Shown: piece by piece, positions 53,379-62,003 of the stretch | Position numbering within the stretch: position 1 is the stretch's first letter | Layout: each line of letters opens with the position of its first letter | From: Bianquea renquensis | GTDB taxonomy: Bacteria; Bacillota; Clostridia; Lachnospirales; Bianqueaceae | Length of the DNA stretch: 64,000 bases | Direction of reading: 5' to 3' | NCBI RefSeq assembly: GCF_014384895.1 | Contig: NZ_JACRSQ010000019.1 | Location: 12,054 to 76,053, forward strand | Made by a program: the position numbers and the translations under genes | Notes under the pieces: model-generated | Seen by the model: only the letters and a program-made list of their open reading frames with translations | Told to the model about the DNA's origin: nothing | Database searches by the model: none

Positions 53379-54158
53379 TCAAGGCGAAACCCCAATATCG
53401 TGCAGAATCCCAACTTTCGCCTGCAATGCCATCTCCGCAATCTGCTGGAGCTGCTCATCGCGCATCCGCATGGCCGGCGCCGATACGCTATACGCTGCCG
53501 GCGGTCCTCCCAGCATCTGGGGCAGGGCTACCGCCACGCACCGAACGCCCGGTTCATTCTCCTCGTCGTCCACAGCGTAGCCCCTCCGGCGGACAAGCTC
53601 CAATTGCTCTTGCAGCACCCATAGATCCGTAATCGTGTTGGCGGTCAAAGGACGGATATCGCTGGTCTCCCAGATTTGCTTCACCTCTTCCTCGGCATAT
53701 TCGGCCAGCACTGCCTTTCCCACACCCGTGCAATACATGGGAATCCGCAGGCCCACAGAGGATGACATGCGGATGCTGTTGACATTCGCATCGACCTTAT
53801 ACACGTAAATCATATCCACCCCATCCCGAATTACCAGGTGGACGGCCTCGCCACACTTAGCGCTGAGCCTGTCCAAGTGCGGTTTAGCGGCGGACACAAT
53901 ATCCAAACTATTGACAGCCCTCCCAGCGACTTCAAAAAGCTTGAGGCTGAGTCGATACCGCCCGGTAAAGGAATCCTGCGTGACATACCCCATCCCTGCC
54001 AGGCAGGTTAACAGGCGATGCACTGTACTTTTATGCAGTCCCACCTTGCTGCTCAGATCCCCAAGGGCAATCCCACCGGGCATCCGGCCTAACTCCTCTA
54101 TGATCATAAAAGTCCGCTCCACTGACTGAACCACAGCAGGGTTTTCTTTCTTGTCCAT
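53379..54158 (-). CDS. IclR-family regulator, probably KdgR-like
   Basis: 259 residues. The winged helix-turn-helix is at the N-terminus (QSVERTFMIIEELGRM, LGDLSSKVGLHKSTVHRLLT, then GRYRLSLKLFEVA), followed by the IclR effector domain (AVHLVIRDGVDMIYVYKVD, PMYCTGVGKAVLAEYAEEEV, GYAVDDEENEPGVRCVAVAL). AAAGGAAGGA precedes the ATG. It is divergent from the KDPG aldolase gene; inverted TGAAAC/GTTTCA half-sites lie in the shared region, and a half-site falls within its own promoter, so it probably represses both. The effector is likely 2-keto-3-deoxygluconate or its phosphate. Confidence 0.88.
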   Translation of the reverse strand: MDKKENPAVVQSVERTFMIIEELGRMPGGIALGDLSSKVGLHKSTVHRLLTCLAGMGYVTQDSFTGRYRLSLKLFEVAGRAVNSLDIVSAAKPHLDRLSAKCGEAVHLVIRDGVDMIYVYKVDANVNSIRMSSSVGLRIPMYCTGVGKAVLAEYAEEEVKQIWETSDIRPLTANTITDLWVLQEQLELVRRRGYAVDDEENEPGVRCVAVALPQMLGGPPAAYSVSAPAMRMRDEQLQQIAEMALQAKVGILHDIGVSP

Positions 54159-54190
54159 TTGCTTCCTTCCTTTCTCAATATAACGCTATT

Positions 54191-54218
54191 AGTATACCAC
54201 ATTATGAAACGCTGTCAA
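54191..54218 (-). promoter_or_regulatory. Promoter of the IclR-type regulator gene, with an embedded half-site
   Basis: On the minus strand TTGACA (54213-54218) and TATACT (54191-54196) are spaced by 16 bases. The spacer contains GTTTCAT, the same half-site as in the divergent operator, which suggests autoregulation. Confidence 0.6.
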
Positions 54219-54263
54219 GCAGATGATGGATCCCATTCTTTTCATCGAATATCGAAAAATCTC

Positions 54264-54291
54264 TTGACTTTGCTATAAAAAACTATATAAT
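54264..54291 (+). promoter_or_regulatory. Promoter of the KDPG aldolase gene
   Basis: TTGACT (54264-54269) and TATAAT (54286-54291) with a 16-base spacer, about 70 bases before the ATG. The operator at 54313-54329 follows the predicted transcription start. Confidence 0.65.
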
Positions 54292-54312
54292 AAAGAAAGG
54301 TTGTTCTTTATG

Positions 54313-54329
54313 ATGAAACCACGTTTCAT
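54313..54329. promoter_or_regulatory. KdgR-like operator before the KDPG aldolase gene
   Basis: ATGAAAC and GTTTCAT are perfect inverted arms around CAC. Inverted TGAAAC/GTTTCA arms are the pattern of E. coli KdgR boxes. The site lies between promoter and start codon, where a bound IclR-type repressor would block transcription. Confidence 0.6.
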
Positions 54330-54358
54330 ATCGTGAAATAACAGGAGGATACCATTCT

Positions 54359-55324
54359 ATGCATGAAATTTTAGAAAAAATATCTGCCATTGGCATAGTT
54401 CCAGTCATTAAAATCGACGACCCGGAAACAGCTGTCCCTCTGGCGAAGGCTTTGTGCGAAGGAGGCCTTCCCTGTGCAGAGATCACCTTCCGGACAGCCC
54501 AGGCAGAGGAATCCATTCGCCGTATTGCACAAGCCGTCCCGGACATGCTGGTGGGAGCGGGAACTGTTCTGACGACAGATCAGGTCGACCGCGCAGTCTC
54601 CGCTGGGGCAAAGTTTATCGTCAGCCCTGGGCTGAATCCCAGAATTGTGCAGTACTGCCTTGATAAGAATGTCCCCATCACACCGGGCACCGCCACTCCA
54701 TCTGATATTGAACGGGCTTTGGAGCTGGGTCTAGACGTGGTTAAGTTCTTTCCCGCTGAGGTCAATGGTGGAATCAAGGCTATCAAAGCCATGGCAGCGC
54801 CATACACGCAAGTCAAATTTATGCCCACGGGAGGCGTCAACGCAAAGAACTTGAATGACTATCTCTCCTTTGATAAGATCATTGCATGTGGCGGATCTTG
54901 GATGGTTCCCCCAGAGCTATTGTCCGCCGGTGACTATGATGGGATACGGGAATTGACTCGCACAGCTGTTAAGACCATGCTGGGATTCGAGCTGGCCCAT
55001 GTGGGCATCAATGCAGGGAATGAGGAGGAAGCCGCCTCCATTGCAAAGCTCTTTGCCACTGTTTTCGGATTTGAATACAAGCCTGGCAACAGTTCGATCT
55101 TTACCGGATCCTATGTTGAGGTCATGAAGACACCCTATCTCGGTGAGAAGGGACATATCGCCATCAGCACCAATTATATTGCTAGAGCCATTGCCTACCT
55201 GCGCTCCCAGGGTGTAGCGTTCAATGAGAAATCCGCAAAATATGACGCCAAGGGCAATTTGGCCGCCATGTATCTGCAAGAAGAGTTCGGTGGTTTTGCC
55301 GTACATCTGGTTCAAAAGAAATAA
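54359..55324 (+). CDS. eda: KDPG/KHG aldolase fused to a VOC (glyoxalase-like) domain
   Basis: 321 residues. The first 205 form the class I aldolase barrel: E41 in CAEITFRTAQAE (general base), VGAGTVLTTDQ, FIVSPGLNP, and the Schiff-base lysine K129 in LDVVKFFPAE, with MPTGGVNAKN for phosphate binding. The last 110 (FELAHVGINAGNEEEA to FGGFAVHLVQKK) read as a VOC-type domain, a known extension in some Firmicutes. It splits 2-keto-3-deoxy-6-phosphogluconate to pyruvate and glyceraldehyde-3-phosphate. A kinase (kdgK) is not adjacent. AGGAGG lies about 10 bases before the ATG. Confidence 0.9.
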   Translation: MHEILEKISAIGIVPVIKIDDPETAVPLAKALCEGGLPCAEITFRTAQAEESIRRIAQAVPDMLVGAGTVLTTDQVDRAVSAGAKFIVSPGLNPRIVQYCLDKNVPITPGTATPSDIERALELGLDVVKFFPAEVNGGIKAIKAMAAPYTQVKFMPTGGVNAKNLNDYLSFDKIIACGGSWMVPPELLSAGDYDGIRELTRTAVKTMLGFELAHVGINAGNEEEAASIAKLFATVFGFEYKPGNSSIFTGSYVEVMKTPYLGEKGHIAISTNYIARAIAYLRSQGVAFNEKSAKYDAKGNLAAMYLQEEFGGFAVHLVQKK

Positions 55325-55394
55325 TCGCCAATCAGCTGGAATGGTGTGCTGCGTCCCCTGCGGCGCACCGGTCCATTATCGCAATATAAACCCA

Positions 55395-55440
55395 ATGAAA
55401 AAGAGATGCAAACGTATTGTTGACTGCATCTCTTTTTCAT
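55395..55440 (+). terminator. Terminator of the KDPG aldolase gene, overlapping the next promoter
   Basis: Perfect 16-base arms ATGAAAAAGAGATGCA (55395-55410) and complement (55425-55440), loop of 14 bases, followed by TGACTTTTTTT. The last base of the stem is the first base of the -35 box of the GntR operon. Confidence 0.75.
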
Positions 55441-55468
55441 TGACTTTTTTTCACCCCTGTGCTATCAT
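55440..55468 (+). promoter_or_regulatory. Promoter of the GntR/ABC operon
   Basis: TTGACT (55440-55445) and TATCAT (55463-55468) with a 17-base spacer, 62 bases before the ATG. Downstream, CTGTAT and ATACAG form distant inverted arms with a repeated GACAC between them, a possible GntR operator. Confidence 0.6.
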
Positions 55469-55530
55469 AACAACTGTATTATGACACCTAAGACACTTGA
55501 TACAGTTGCACTGCAAACGAAAGGAGTCCC

Positions 55531-55911
55531 ATGTTCGCCATTGACTCACAGTCCCGCTGTCCCGTCTATGAGCAGCTGGTTGCCCAATTTGAAAAATTTA
55601 TCCTCACCGGCATATTGTCGCCCGGTGATCAGATACCATCCGTCCGCAGTTTGTCCATGGATCTCTCCGTCAATCCCAATACAATCCAAAAGGCATACAC
55701 GGAATTGGACCATCGCGGCATCATCTATTCCTCCCCAGGGCGCGGCTGTTTTATTTCCCCAGCTGCGAAGGAACGGATGGCGGAATACAAGCTGGGGGAT
55801 CTGGAAAAGGTGCGGAATCTAGCTTACGATATGCGATTGGCCGGTATTGACAAGCGGCTTGTCCTCAACGCAATTGAGCAAGCATATGAGGAAGAAGGTG
55901 GCTCACGGTGA
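55531..55911 (+). CDS. GntR-family regulator, YtrA subfamily
   Basis: 126 residues. The winged helix-turn-helix fills the first 75 residues (CPVYEQLVAQFEKFILTGIL, SPGDQIPSVRSLSMDLSVNP, NTIQKAYTELDHRGIIYSSP), followed by a short helical dimerisation tail, the YtrA layout. These repress their own ABC-transporter operon. AAAGGAG lies 4 bases before the ATG. The stop overlaps the GTG start of the ATPase gene (GTGA), so the two are translationally coupled. Confidence 0.93.
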   Translation: MFAIDSQSRCPVYEQLVAQFEKFILTGILSPGDQIPSVRSLSMDLSVNPNTIQKAYTELDHRGIIYSSPGRGCFISPAAKERMAEYKLGDLEKVRNLAYDMRLAGIDKRLVLNAIEQAYEEEGGSR

Positions 55912-56825
55912 TTAAAGCAACCCACCTCACCAAACGCTTTGGCGAATTCACGGCGATACATAATCTAGACTGCGCCATCCCCCACGGCTGCATCTACGGC
56001 TTAGTCGGCTCCAACGGCGCCGGCAAATCCACCTTTCTGCGCCTTGCCGCCGGTGTCTATCAGGCGGACGAGGGAACGCTAACCTTGAGCGGCCAGCCTG
56101 TGTTTGAAAATCCCTCGGTCAAAAGCCTCATCGCGTTTATCCCTGATGATGTATACTTTCTGACCAATTCGAACCTGGACCGAATGGCCGCCTTTTATTC
56201 TGCGACCCAGCCAAATTTTGATTACCCCCGCTATCGGGAACTGACAGAACTGTTCCGCCTCGATGGCAAGAAGGCCATCAGCACATTGTCGAAGGGTATG
56301 CGCCGCCAGGCGGCAATGATTCTCGCATTGGCGAGCCGTCCGGAATATATCTTTATGGATGAGACCTTTGACGGTCTCGACCCTGTTATGCGGGGACTGA
56401 TCAAATCCCTGCTGTGCAGTGACGTGTCGGAGCGAAAATCCACCGCGATCATCACCTCCCATTCACTCCGCGAACTGGAAGACACCTGCGACCAGCTGGC
56501 CATGCTCCACAAGGGCGGTATTATCCTGCAGAACGAAGTGGAAAATCTGAAGACAAGCCTCTACAAAGTCCAGATCGCGTTCTCCTATGAGTACAGCGAA
56601 GCGCTGTTCGCCCCCTTTAATGTCCTGCACTGCTCCAAATCTGGGTCCGTCTCCAACCTGATTCTCCGAGGGGATGAGGATCGAACCCGCGAAAAGCTGC
56701 GCGCCCTCTCTCCGATTTTGATGGAATTTCTCCCCCTAACGCTGGAAGAGGTCTTTACCTACGAGATGGAAACCCTCGGCTATTCCTTCCACGACGTTGA
56801 CCTGCAAGGAGGCCCCCATGTCTAA
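55908..56825 (+). CDS. ABC transporter ATP-binding protein of the GntR-linked module
   Basis: 305 residues starting at GTG. Walker A is VGSNGAGKSTFLRL, the signature is divergent (TLSKGMRRQAAMILALAS), Walker B is YIFMDETFDGLDPVM, with Glu in the usual D-E pair, and the switch His lies in IITSHSLRE. The last 80 residues are an extra C-terminal region as in YtrB/EcsA-type exporters. It probably powers the permease encoded next, which its gene overlaps by 8 bases. Likely role: export of, or protection against, membrane-active compounds. Confidence 0.9.
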   Translation: MIKATHLTKRFGEFTAIHNLDCAIPHGCIYGLVGSNGAGKSTFLRLAAGVYQADEGTLTLSGQPVFENPSVKSLIAFIPDDVYFLTNSNLDRMAAFYSATQPNFDYPRYRELTELFRLDGKKAISTLSKGMRRQAAMILALASRPEYIFMDETFDGLDPVMRGLIKSLLCSDVSERKSTAIITSHSLRELEDTCDQLAMLHKGGIILQNEVENLKTSLYKVQIAFSYEYSEALFAPFNVLHCSKSGSVSNLILRGDEDRTREKLRALSPILMEFLPLTLEEVFTYEMETLGYSFHDVDLQGGPHV

Positions 56826-58926
56826 AACTTCATTTGATTATAAACTCTATAGAGAAAGCTTTCGACAGTTGCGGCCGATCGGTCTGGCTGGGACGGTTGT
56901 ACTCTGCATTGCTTCCATCGCAATGCCCATTGGGACGCTGCTCAATTCCACCACCTCGGACAAAATCCTGGTGGATATGGCAGCCAACAATCCTCTGTTG
57001 AGCATTATTTTTCTTCTCCTCGTCCCCATCATGGTCCTGTACTTATTTAACTTCTTAAATAAGCGGGATGCCAGCGATTACTATTTTTCATTGGCCAATA
57101 CGCGGACTAGCCTGCTGCTCAGCATGTACGCCGCCATCGTCACATGGATTCTGCTCTTCACCCTCTCTTCCATTGTGGTCTCCTGGTGCATGATGATGTT
57201 TCTGTCTGAGTACATGATCACAAGCTATGTCAGCTATCTGGTGGCCTTATTGAACGTATTCGGCACCTCTCTCTATATCGCCAGCGCCTTTCTCATGGCG
57301 ATGATGCTCACCGGTACAACCTTTACGAATTTGATTCTCGCAGTGCTCATCATTATTCTGCCGCGGCTTTTTTTTCTTGTATTCTCCTCCAGCCTGCGGG
57401 CAATTCTGCCAGTCCTGCCCTCCGACGGCTATATGAATTTGCTGGATGTGCGGTACAATCTGGCAGTCAACTATCTCATGTTCAACTTTTTTAATACCCG
57501 CGCCAACGATCTATTTACCTTCTGGCCCGGCGGCCTCTATATGTTGGGACTGGGAATCCTGTACCTGTTCGGCTGTGTGATCTTATTCAAGCGCCGCAAA
57601 TCCGAGCTCGCACAACAGCCGGCGCCGAACCGCAAGCTTCAGGCCGTGTATCGAATCTGCGTTTCCATGGAAGTGTGCCTGTATCCCTGCCAGATTCTCC
57701 TCCACAGCGCGCAGGATTTTTCCCGGATTCAATCCTCCACCGTCTTCCTTTTGGCGACCTGTTATCTCATCGCACTCTTTGTCTACTTTTTGTATGAGCT
57801 GATCACGACGAAAAAATTGCGCAATCTTGTCCGGGCGATTCCTGGAGTTGCGGTCCTCATCTGCCTAAATCTCGCTTTCGTTCTCGGCGGCTCCTTGTAT
57901 TATCACACCGTGCTCCACATCCGGCCCAGCGCGTCCTCCATACGAAGCGTCACCTTCGTCCAGCCGCAATTTGATGCGGAGGTTCCAACCTACGCCGCCC
58001 TCCAGATCCGCAACATTGAATATCGGGACGAGCGGCTCAACGAGATCATCGCCTCTAGCCTGAATTCCACGCTGGAGCATGTTGTCAACAACGAATGGGA
58101 TGACATGATCTACAGCGAAGACCACCCTGTCACCTTGGAGGCAGTCCGCATTGATCTTGGGCATTTTACCATTCTTCGCACCGTCATGATTCCCCTGGAG
58201 TACAAATCCGAGGTCATGGCTATTATGCAGGAGGACGCCGCCTTTCAGGAAGCCTTTATGGATCTGCCCTCCCCCGACGAGGTCAAAGTATTCTCTCCCG
58301 AGACTCCCCTGTCGGGCAGCGCCATACGGGAGATTTACGCCACCCTCCGGGAAGAAGTCAGGACATTGCCCTTCGAGAGATGGTATTCCTACATGAAGAC
58401 ATATCCGCTGAAATCCTTCGCGGATATGAAGAATGATCAGCCTTCCCTGACCACAATCACAGCAAAAGGCTTCAGCGGATTGAACTCGTACAGCACATCG
58501 TATATGCTGTCGAATCTAACGCCCCGAACGGCAACGGTCTTCATGCAGAAGGTCAACGAAGAGAATCTCTCCTCCTTTCGCGCACTGCTTAACACAGTCC
58601 AGTCAAACCCAAGCGCCGATTTCTACGTAAGCGCTTATGCGATGAATTTTCCAGAAGCCTGGTCAAATCTCGACAACTACTGGGGCATGTTCACCGTGAC
58701 CACCGAAAATCTCGGTAGCGCTAGAGCTGACTCTTTCTTTACCTCTATATTGCAGGCGGATCTGGCCCAGATCGATTCTCAACAGCCGTACCTTCAGCTT
58801 GACTTCTATGCGTTCACGGCGGCGCCGGGACAGATTGGCAACTCCTACTACGATTCCCCGAGGACACTGTATATCCCCTGTCCCGACGTACAGCAATTTC
58901 GAAAATATTTGTTCGGTGATTCATGA
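56818..58926 (+). CDS. ABC-2 type permease with a large C-terminal extracytoplasmic part
   Basis: 702 residues from the ATG at 56818 (AAGGAGG 5 bases upstream, inside the ATPase gene). Residues 1-265 hold about six membrane helices (IGLAGTVVLCIASIAMPIGT, TSLLLSMYAAIVTWILLFTL and others), and two more helices follow near 310-375. The final 320 residues have no membrane segment and may be an exposed sensor or ligand-binding domain, as in DUF6449-type permeases; that assignment is tentative. The downstream hairpin at 58937 ends the operon. Substrate unknown. Confidence 0.8.
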   Translation: MSKTSFDYKLYRESFRQLRPIGLAGTVVLCIASIAMPIGTLLNSTTSDKILVDMAANNPLLSIIFLLLVPIMVLYLFNFLNKRDASDYYFSLANTRTSLLLSMYAAIVTWILLFTLSSIVVSWCMMMFLSEYMITSYVSYLVALLNVFGTSLYIASAFLMAMMLTGTTFTNLILAVLIIILPRLFFLVFSSSLRAILPVLPSDGYMNLLDVRYNLAVNYLMFNFFNTRANDLFTFWPGGLYMLGLGILYLFGCVILFKRRKSELAQQPAPNRKLQAVYRICVSMEVCLYPCQILLHSAQDFSRIQSSTVFLLATCYLIALFVYFLYELITTKKLRNLVRAIPGVAVLICLNLAFVLGGSLYYHTVLHIRPSASSIRSVTFVQPQFDAEVPTYAALQIRNIEYRDERLNEIIASSLNSTLEHVVNNEWDDMIYSEDHPVTLEAVRIDLGHFTILRTVMIPLEYKSEVMAIMQEDAAFQEAFMDLPSPDEVKVFSPETPLSGSAIREIYATLREEVRTLPFERWYSYMKTYPLKSFADMKNDQPSLTTITAKGFSGLNSYSTSYMLSNLTPRTATVFMQKVNEENLSSFRALLNTVQSNPSADFYVSAYAMNFPEAWSNLDNYWGMFTVTTENLGSARADSFFTSILQADLAQIDSQQPYLQLDFYAFTAAPGQIGNSYYDSPRTLYIPCPDVQQFRKYLFGDS

Positions 58927-58936
58927 CCGGCAAAAG

Positions 58937-58970
58937 GGGCGACTGCATCCACTCCTAGATGCGGCCGCCC
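58937..58970. terminator. Shared terminator between the two convergent ABC modules
   Basis: Arms 58937-58949 and 58958-58970 pair over 13 positions with one mismatch and one G-U pair, followed by TTCTCTTC on the plus strand. It sits between convergent permease genes. Confidence 0.6.
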
Positions 58971-58998
58971 TTCTCTTCGATTCGCCACAAAACATAGT

Positions 58999-61209
58999 TT
59001 ACAGTAGGCATACAGCCAGGTAAATTCCAAGTGGGATGCCGATTGCCACCAACCCCAGTATCAGCGACGCGACAACACTTTTACATCTGCTGGATACCCC
59101 CATAAGCAGACACACGCCGGCCCATGTAATAAGCAACCGCAGCCCATACAAAAGCAGGAGAAAGCCACCCAGGGAAATGGAAAGTGGAAAGGCGGCAAAG
59201 GCTGGAAGACTTTGGACCGGCAGAGATAAACCTCCCAGGCCATAGGTTCGGCTGACATTGACGAGCAACGGCAGATATGCAATACATAGAATGACAGCGC
59301 CGATTATGAACCCATAGAGCCATTGATAGAACCGGGCTTTTGTCCTGCCAAAGCGTGTGGCACGGGTAATCTCGCAGGTCCTTCTCTCTCGATCGTAAGC
59401 CAAAATTGGACTGATGCATAGCACCAGGAATAGAGCCGCCAAAAGGGGCTGATCAAAGGTTTGCAGACTGACTTGATACAAAAGACGGTATCCCGTGTCA
59501 TAGACGACGCCGCCATTGGGGCAGTGTGTGTCCAGATACTCCAACCTCTGCATCAGCGTGGAAAACGCATTCTCGGATGCGAGCTTGGACTGAAAGGAAG
59601 CCAGGGCTGCGGTATACTGCATTTCCGTCAGCTCATTTGACGCGTGCCGCTGCATAAGCTGGTCTATATCCCTGTAAATCTTTTCAAATCGCGCTTCCTC
59701 CTCCTGGGCAAACGCTCGGGCTTCCTGAGGGGTTAGCCCTTCTACCTGCTTCGCATACTCTCGAAAATAGGTGTCGTCCAAATCGTAGGGACGGCGGTAC
59801 GTACTGTAGTGGTAGAACTGAAGGAGCACAAATGCCAATACAATCCAGATCGCCTTGTTGGCGATCAAAATCTTGTAGCCCTCGTGGTACCAAATATGGG
59901 TGGAAATGCGGCGCTTGAAAGGATTAAGGCGGGCCAGCACTTCCGACAGCTTGCCACTGCTCCAGGTTGGCGTATCGCCCTTGACATATCGCCAGATTGT
60001 CAGAGAGGCAAAGAGCAGGATAACGCAGCCAACGGTGATGAACGTCGCCACCTGCAAGTCAAGGGGACGAGAGAAGAAGTTAATATTGGTATACTTTTCC
60101 ATCACCCCATTGGTCTGAATCGCGGACACAAGATTGAGGTATTTCAGGCCACTTAGATATGAAAAGGGGGAAACTGTGAAAAACAAGACAGCCTCTGCCG
60201 CCGTGATCAGCCCCACGGAGAAAAACACAAAGGCGTCACTTTTGGCTACCATGCATAAAAAAGCGGCGACAGCAGCCGCTGCAAACAGCGCAAAGGACTT
60301 TTCGATCCAGAACAGGAGGAGATAGCCCCGAACGCTGACGCGCAGCGTACAGCCTAGAAAGCCTTCCACGGACTGAATCGGCCGGCCCAGGTCACCCAGT
60401 CCAAATTGCACAGCTCCAACGCAGAGATTGGCGCCGGTAAAAACCGCTGTTCCAACCAGGCTCACCAGCAAAAGAGTTGCCAATTGTGAGCAGATAAGCT
60501 TGCCGCGCCCGTTCTTACAGCTGTGGACAACGGCTTGCAGGCCCGTGCTTTTTTGTCCAATGAGCAGGTAAACCGTTATGAGCAGTATGCAAGCAAACAA
60601 GGAAAGGTCTGTGATACGGCTATCGGTAGCGGATACAATACCGTAGGACGTGTCATATACCGGACAGACGCCCTCCATTCGCCCGTATGCTTCTCTGGCT
60701 TTCACGCTGTTCCTATAGGCAAAGGAATTCGGATCCGCAAAGATCGACACATTTTGGATCCGTTCCGCGTTTTTGCGAATCTGTTCCAGATACCCTGCAT
60801 AATTCTGCACCGCTAACACTTGGTTAAGCTGGGACTGGTAGACCTGAAGCTCTCTGGAAACCTGATCGGTGTAGCGAAGCTCATAGGTCTGATCCTGATA
60901 CCTCTGGATATAGGAAGCCGCCTGGTCCTGTCCATCCGTATCCGGCGTCTCCCCCCACATGAGCTCCTGATAGATGGTATACTCTGTAACTTTTTCCTGC
61001 AGATATGCGCACATGGCATCAGCCCCGTGTTCCCTCGCATACTGTGTCAAATCATAGCTGATTTGTCGGTAGGCCGAATTCGGAATATAGGGGTCAACGC
61101 GGTAGCTGGAAGCAAAACCAAGATTCAGGCAGAGCAGAAGGAGGATGGCGCCCATGAGGAACCGTCCCGAGATGAGCCTCGCCCATTCGTTCCAAATCAG
61201 CCTCAGCAT
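58999..61209 (-). CDS. Large ABC-2 type permease of the second export module
   Basis: 736 residues. A first helix (FLMGAILLLLCLNLGFASSY) is followed by an external loop of about 170 residues, then a cluster of helices (LSLFACILLITVYLLIGQ, LICSQLATLLLVSLVGTAVF), a second soluble loop near 470-590 and a final helix cluster. The two halves are arranged alike, so the protein may be a fused pair of ABC-2 permeases. It overlaps the ATPase gene by seven bases. Substrate unknown; by type it is an exporter. Confidence 0.8.
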   Translation of the reverse strand: MLRLIWNEWARLISGRFLMGAILLLLCLNLGFASSYRVDPYIPNSAYRQISYDLTQYAREHGADAMCAYLQEKVTEYTIYQELMWGETPDTDGQDQAASYIQRYQDQTYELRYTDQVSRELQVYQSQLNQVLAVQNYAGYLEQIRKNAERIQNVSIFADPNSFAYRNSVKAREAYGRMEGVCPVYDTSYGIVSATDSRITDLSLFACILLITVYLLIGQKSTGLQAVVHSCKNGRGKLICSQLATLLLVSLVGTAVFTGANLCVGAVQFGLGDLGRPIQSVEGFLGCTLRVSVRGYLLLFWIEKSFALFAAAAVAAFLCMVAKSDAFVFFSVGLITAAEAVLFFTVSPFSYLSGLKYLNLVSAIQTNGVMEKYTNINFFSRPLDLQVATFITVGCVILLFASLTIWRYVKGDTPTWSSGKLSEVLARLNPFKRRISTHIWYHEGYKILIANKAIWIVLAFVLLQFYHYSTYRRPYDLDDTYFREYAKQVEGLTPQEARAFAQEEEARFEKIYRDIDQLMQRHASNELTEMQYTAALASFQSKLASENAFSTLMQRLEYLDTHCPNGGVVYDTGYRLLYQVSLQTFDQPLLAALFLVLCISPILAYDRERRTCEITRATRFGRTKARFYQWLYGFIIGAVILCIAYLPLLVNVSRTYGLGGLSLPVQSLPAFAAFPLSISLGGFLLLLYGLRLLITWAGVCLLMGVSSRCKSVVASLILGLVAIGIPLGIYLAVCLL

Positions 61210-61949
61210 GGCGCCTCACCTTCATCCCCGAAATACTGCATGTAGATGTTCTCCAGGGTAGGGGGACATCCAACCGGCAAACACGCTGCCAGCTCCTCCA
61301 CCGCTCCCTGTGCGGCAAGAACGCCATCCTTTAATAGAAGCACTTGATCCGCGATGCTCTCCACATCCGATACGATATGCGTGGATACAATCACGATTTT
61401 GTCCTCGGCCAGGGACTGAATGAGACTGCGGATTCGGACGCGCTGTTTTGGGTCGAGTCCAGCTGTCGGTTCGTCCAGGATGACAATCTCAGGCTTTCCC
61501 AAAATCGCCTGCGCGATGAGAAGGCGCTGCTTCATCCCGCCTGAAAAGCCGCCAATGCGCTTTGCGGCCACATCTGTCAGCTCCACCAACTCCAGGGCGC
61601 GAGGAATCTCAAGGGCGGCTTCTCTGCGCTTTAGGCCCTTGAGGGAGGCCATATATCCGAGAAAACGGTACGCGGTAAAGTTGTTGTACAGCCCTTGTTG
61701 CTGCGGCATGTAGCCAATCTTAGCGAGATACTCTGTCCCAAGCCTGACAATCTCAGTCCCATTCCAAGTGATGGTTCCGCCACTGTCCGGACATACATTG
61801 CGGGTTATAATGTTCATCAGTGTCGATTTGCCCGCGCCATTTGGCCCGAGTAAAGCATAAATTCCCGCGGTAAAGCAGGCGCTGAAATCTCTCAGCGCTT
61901 GCTTCTGCCCATAATGTTTTGAAAGATTCTCAATCCTTAAATATCCCAT
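61203..61949 (-). CDS. ABC transporter ATP-binding protein of the second export module
   Basis: 248 residues from the ATG at 61949 (GGGAGG 6 bases upstream). Walker A is LGPNGAGKSTLMNI, signature GFSGGMKQRLLIAQAI, Walker B EIVILDEPTAGLDPKQ, switch His in IVSTHIVSDVE. Its DEPTAGLDP core and length are those of the CcmA/YhaQ group of ABC-2 exporter ATPases. It pairs with the permease encoded immediately downstream. The gene follows the lipoprotein gene by 54 bases, so the two may share a transcript. Confidence 0.92.
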   Translation of the reverse strand: MGYLRIENLSKHYGQKQALRDFSACFTAGIYALLGPNGAGKSTLMNIITRNVCPDSGGTITWNGTEIVRLGTEYLAKIGYMPQQQGLYNNFTAYRFLGYMASLKGLKRREAALEIPRALELVELTDVAAKRIGGFSGGMKQRLLIAQAILGKPEIVILDEPTAGLDPKQRVRIRSLIQSLAEDKIVIVSTHIVSDVESIADQVLLLKDGVLAAQGAVEELAACLPVGCPPTLENIYMQYFGDEGEAPC

Positions 61950-62003
61950 ATGCACCCTCCCCTCGTCTTTTCTCCGGGGTCCGTTATTCCCTCTTTGTCT
62001 CGT

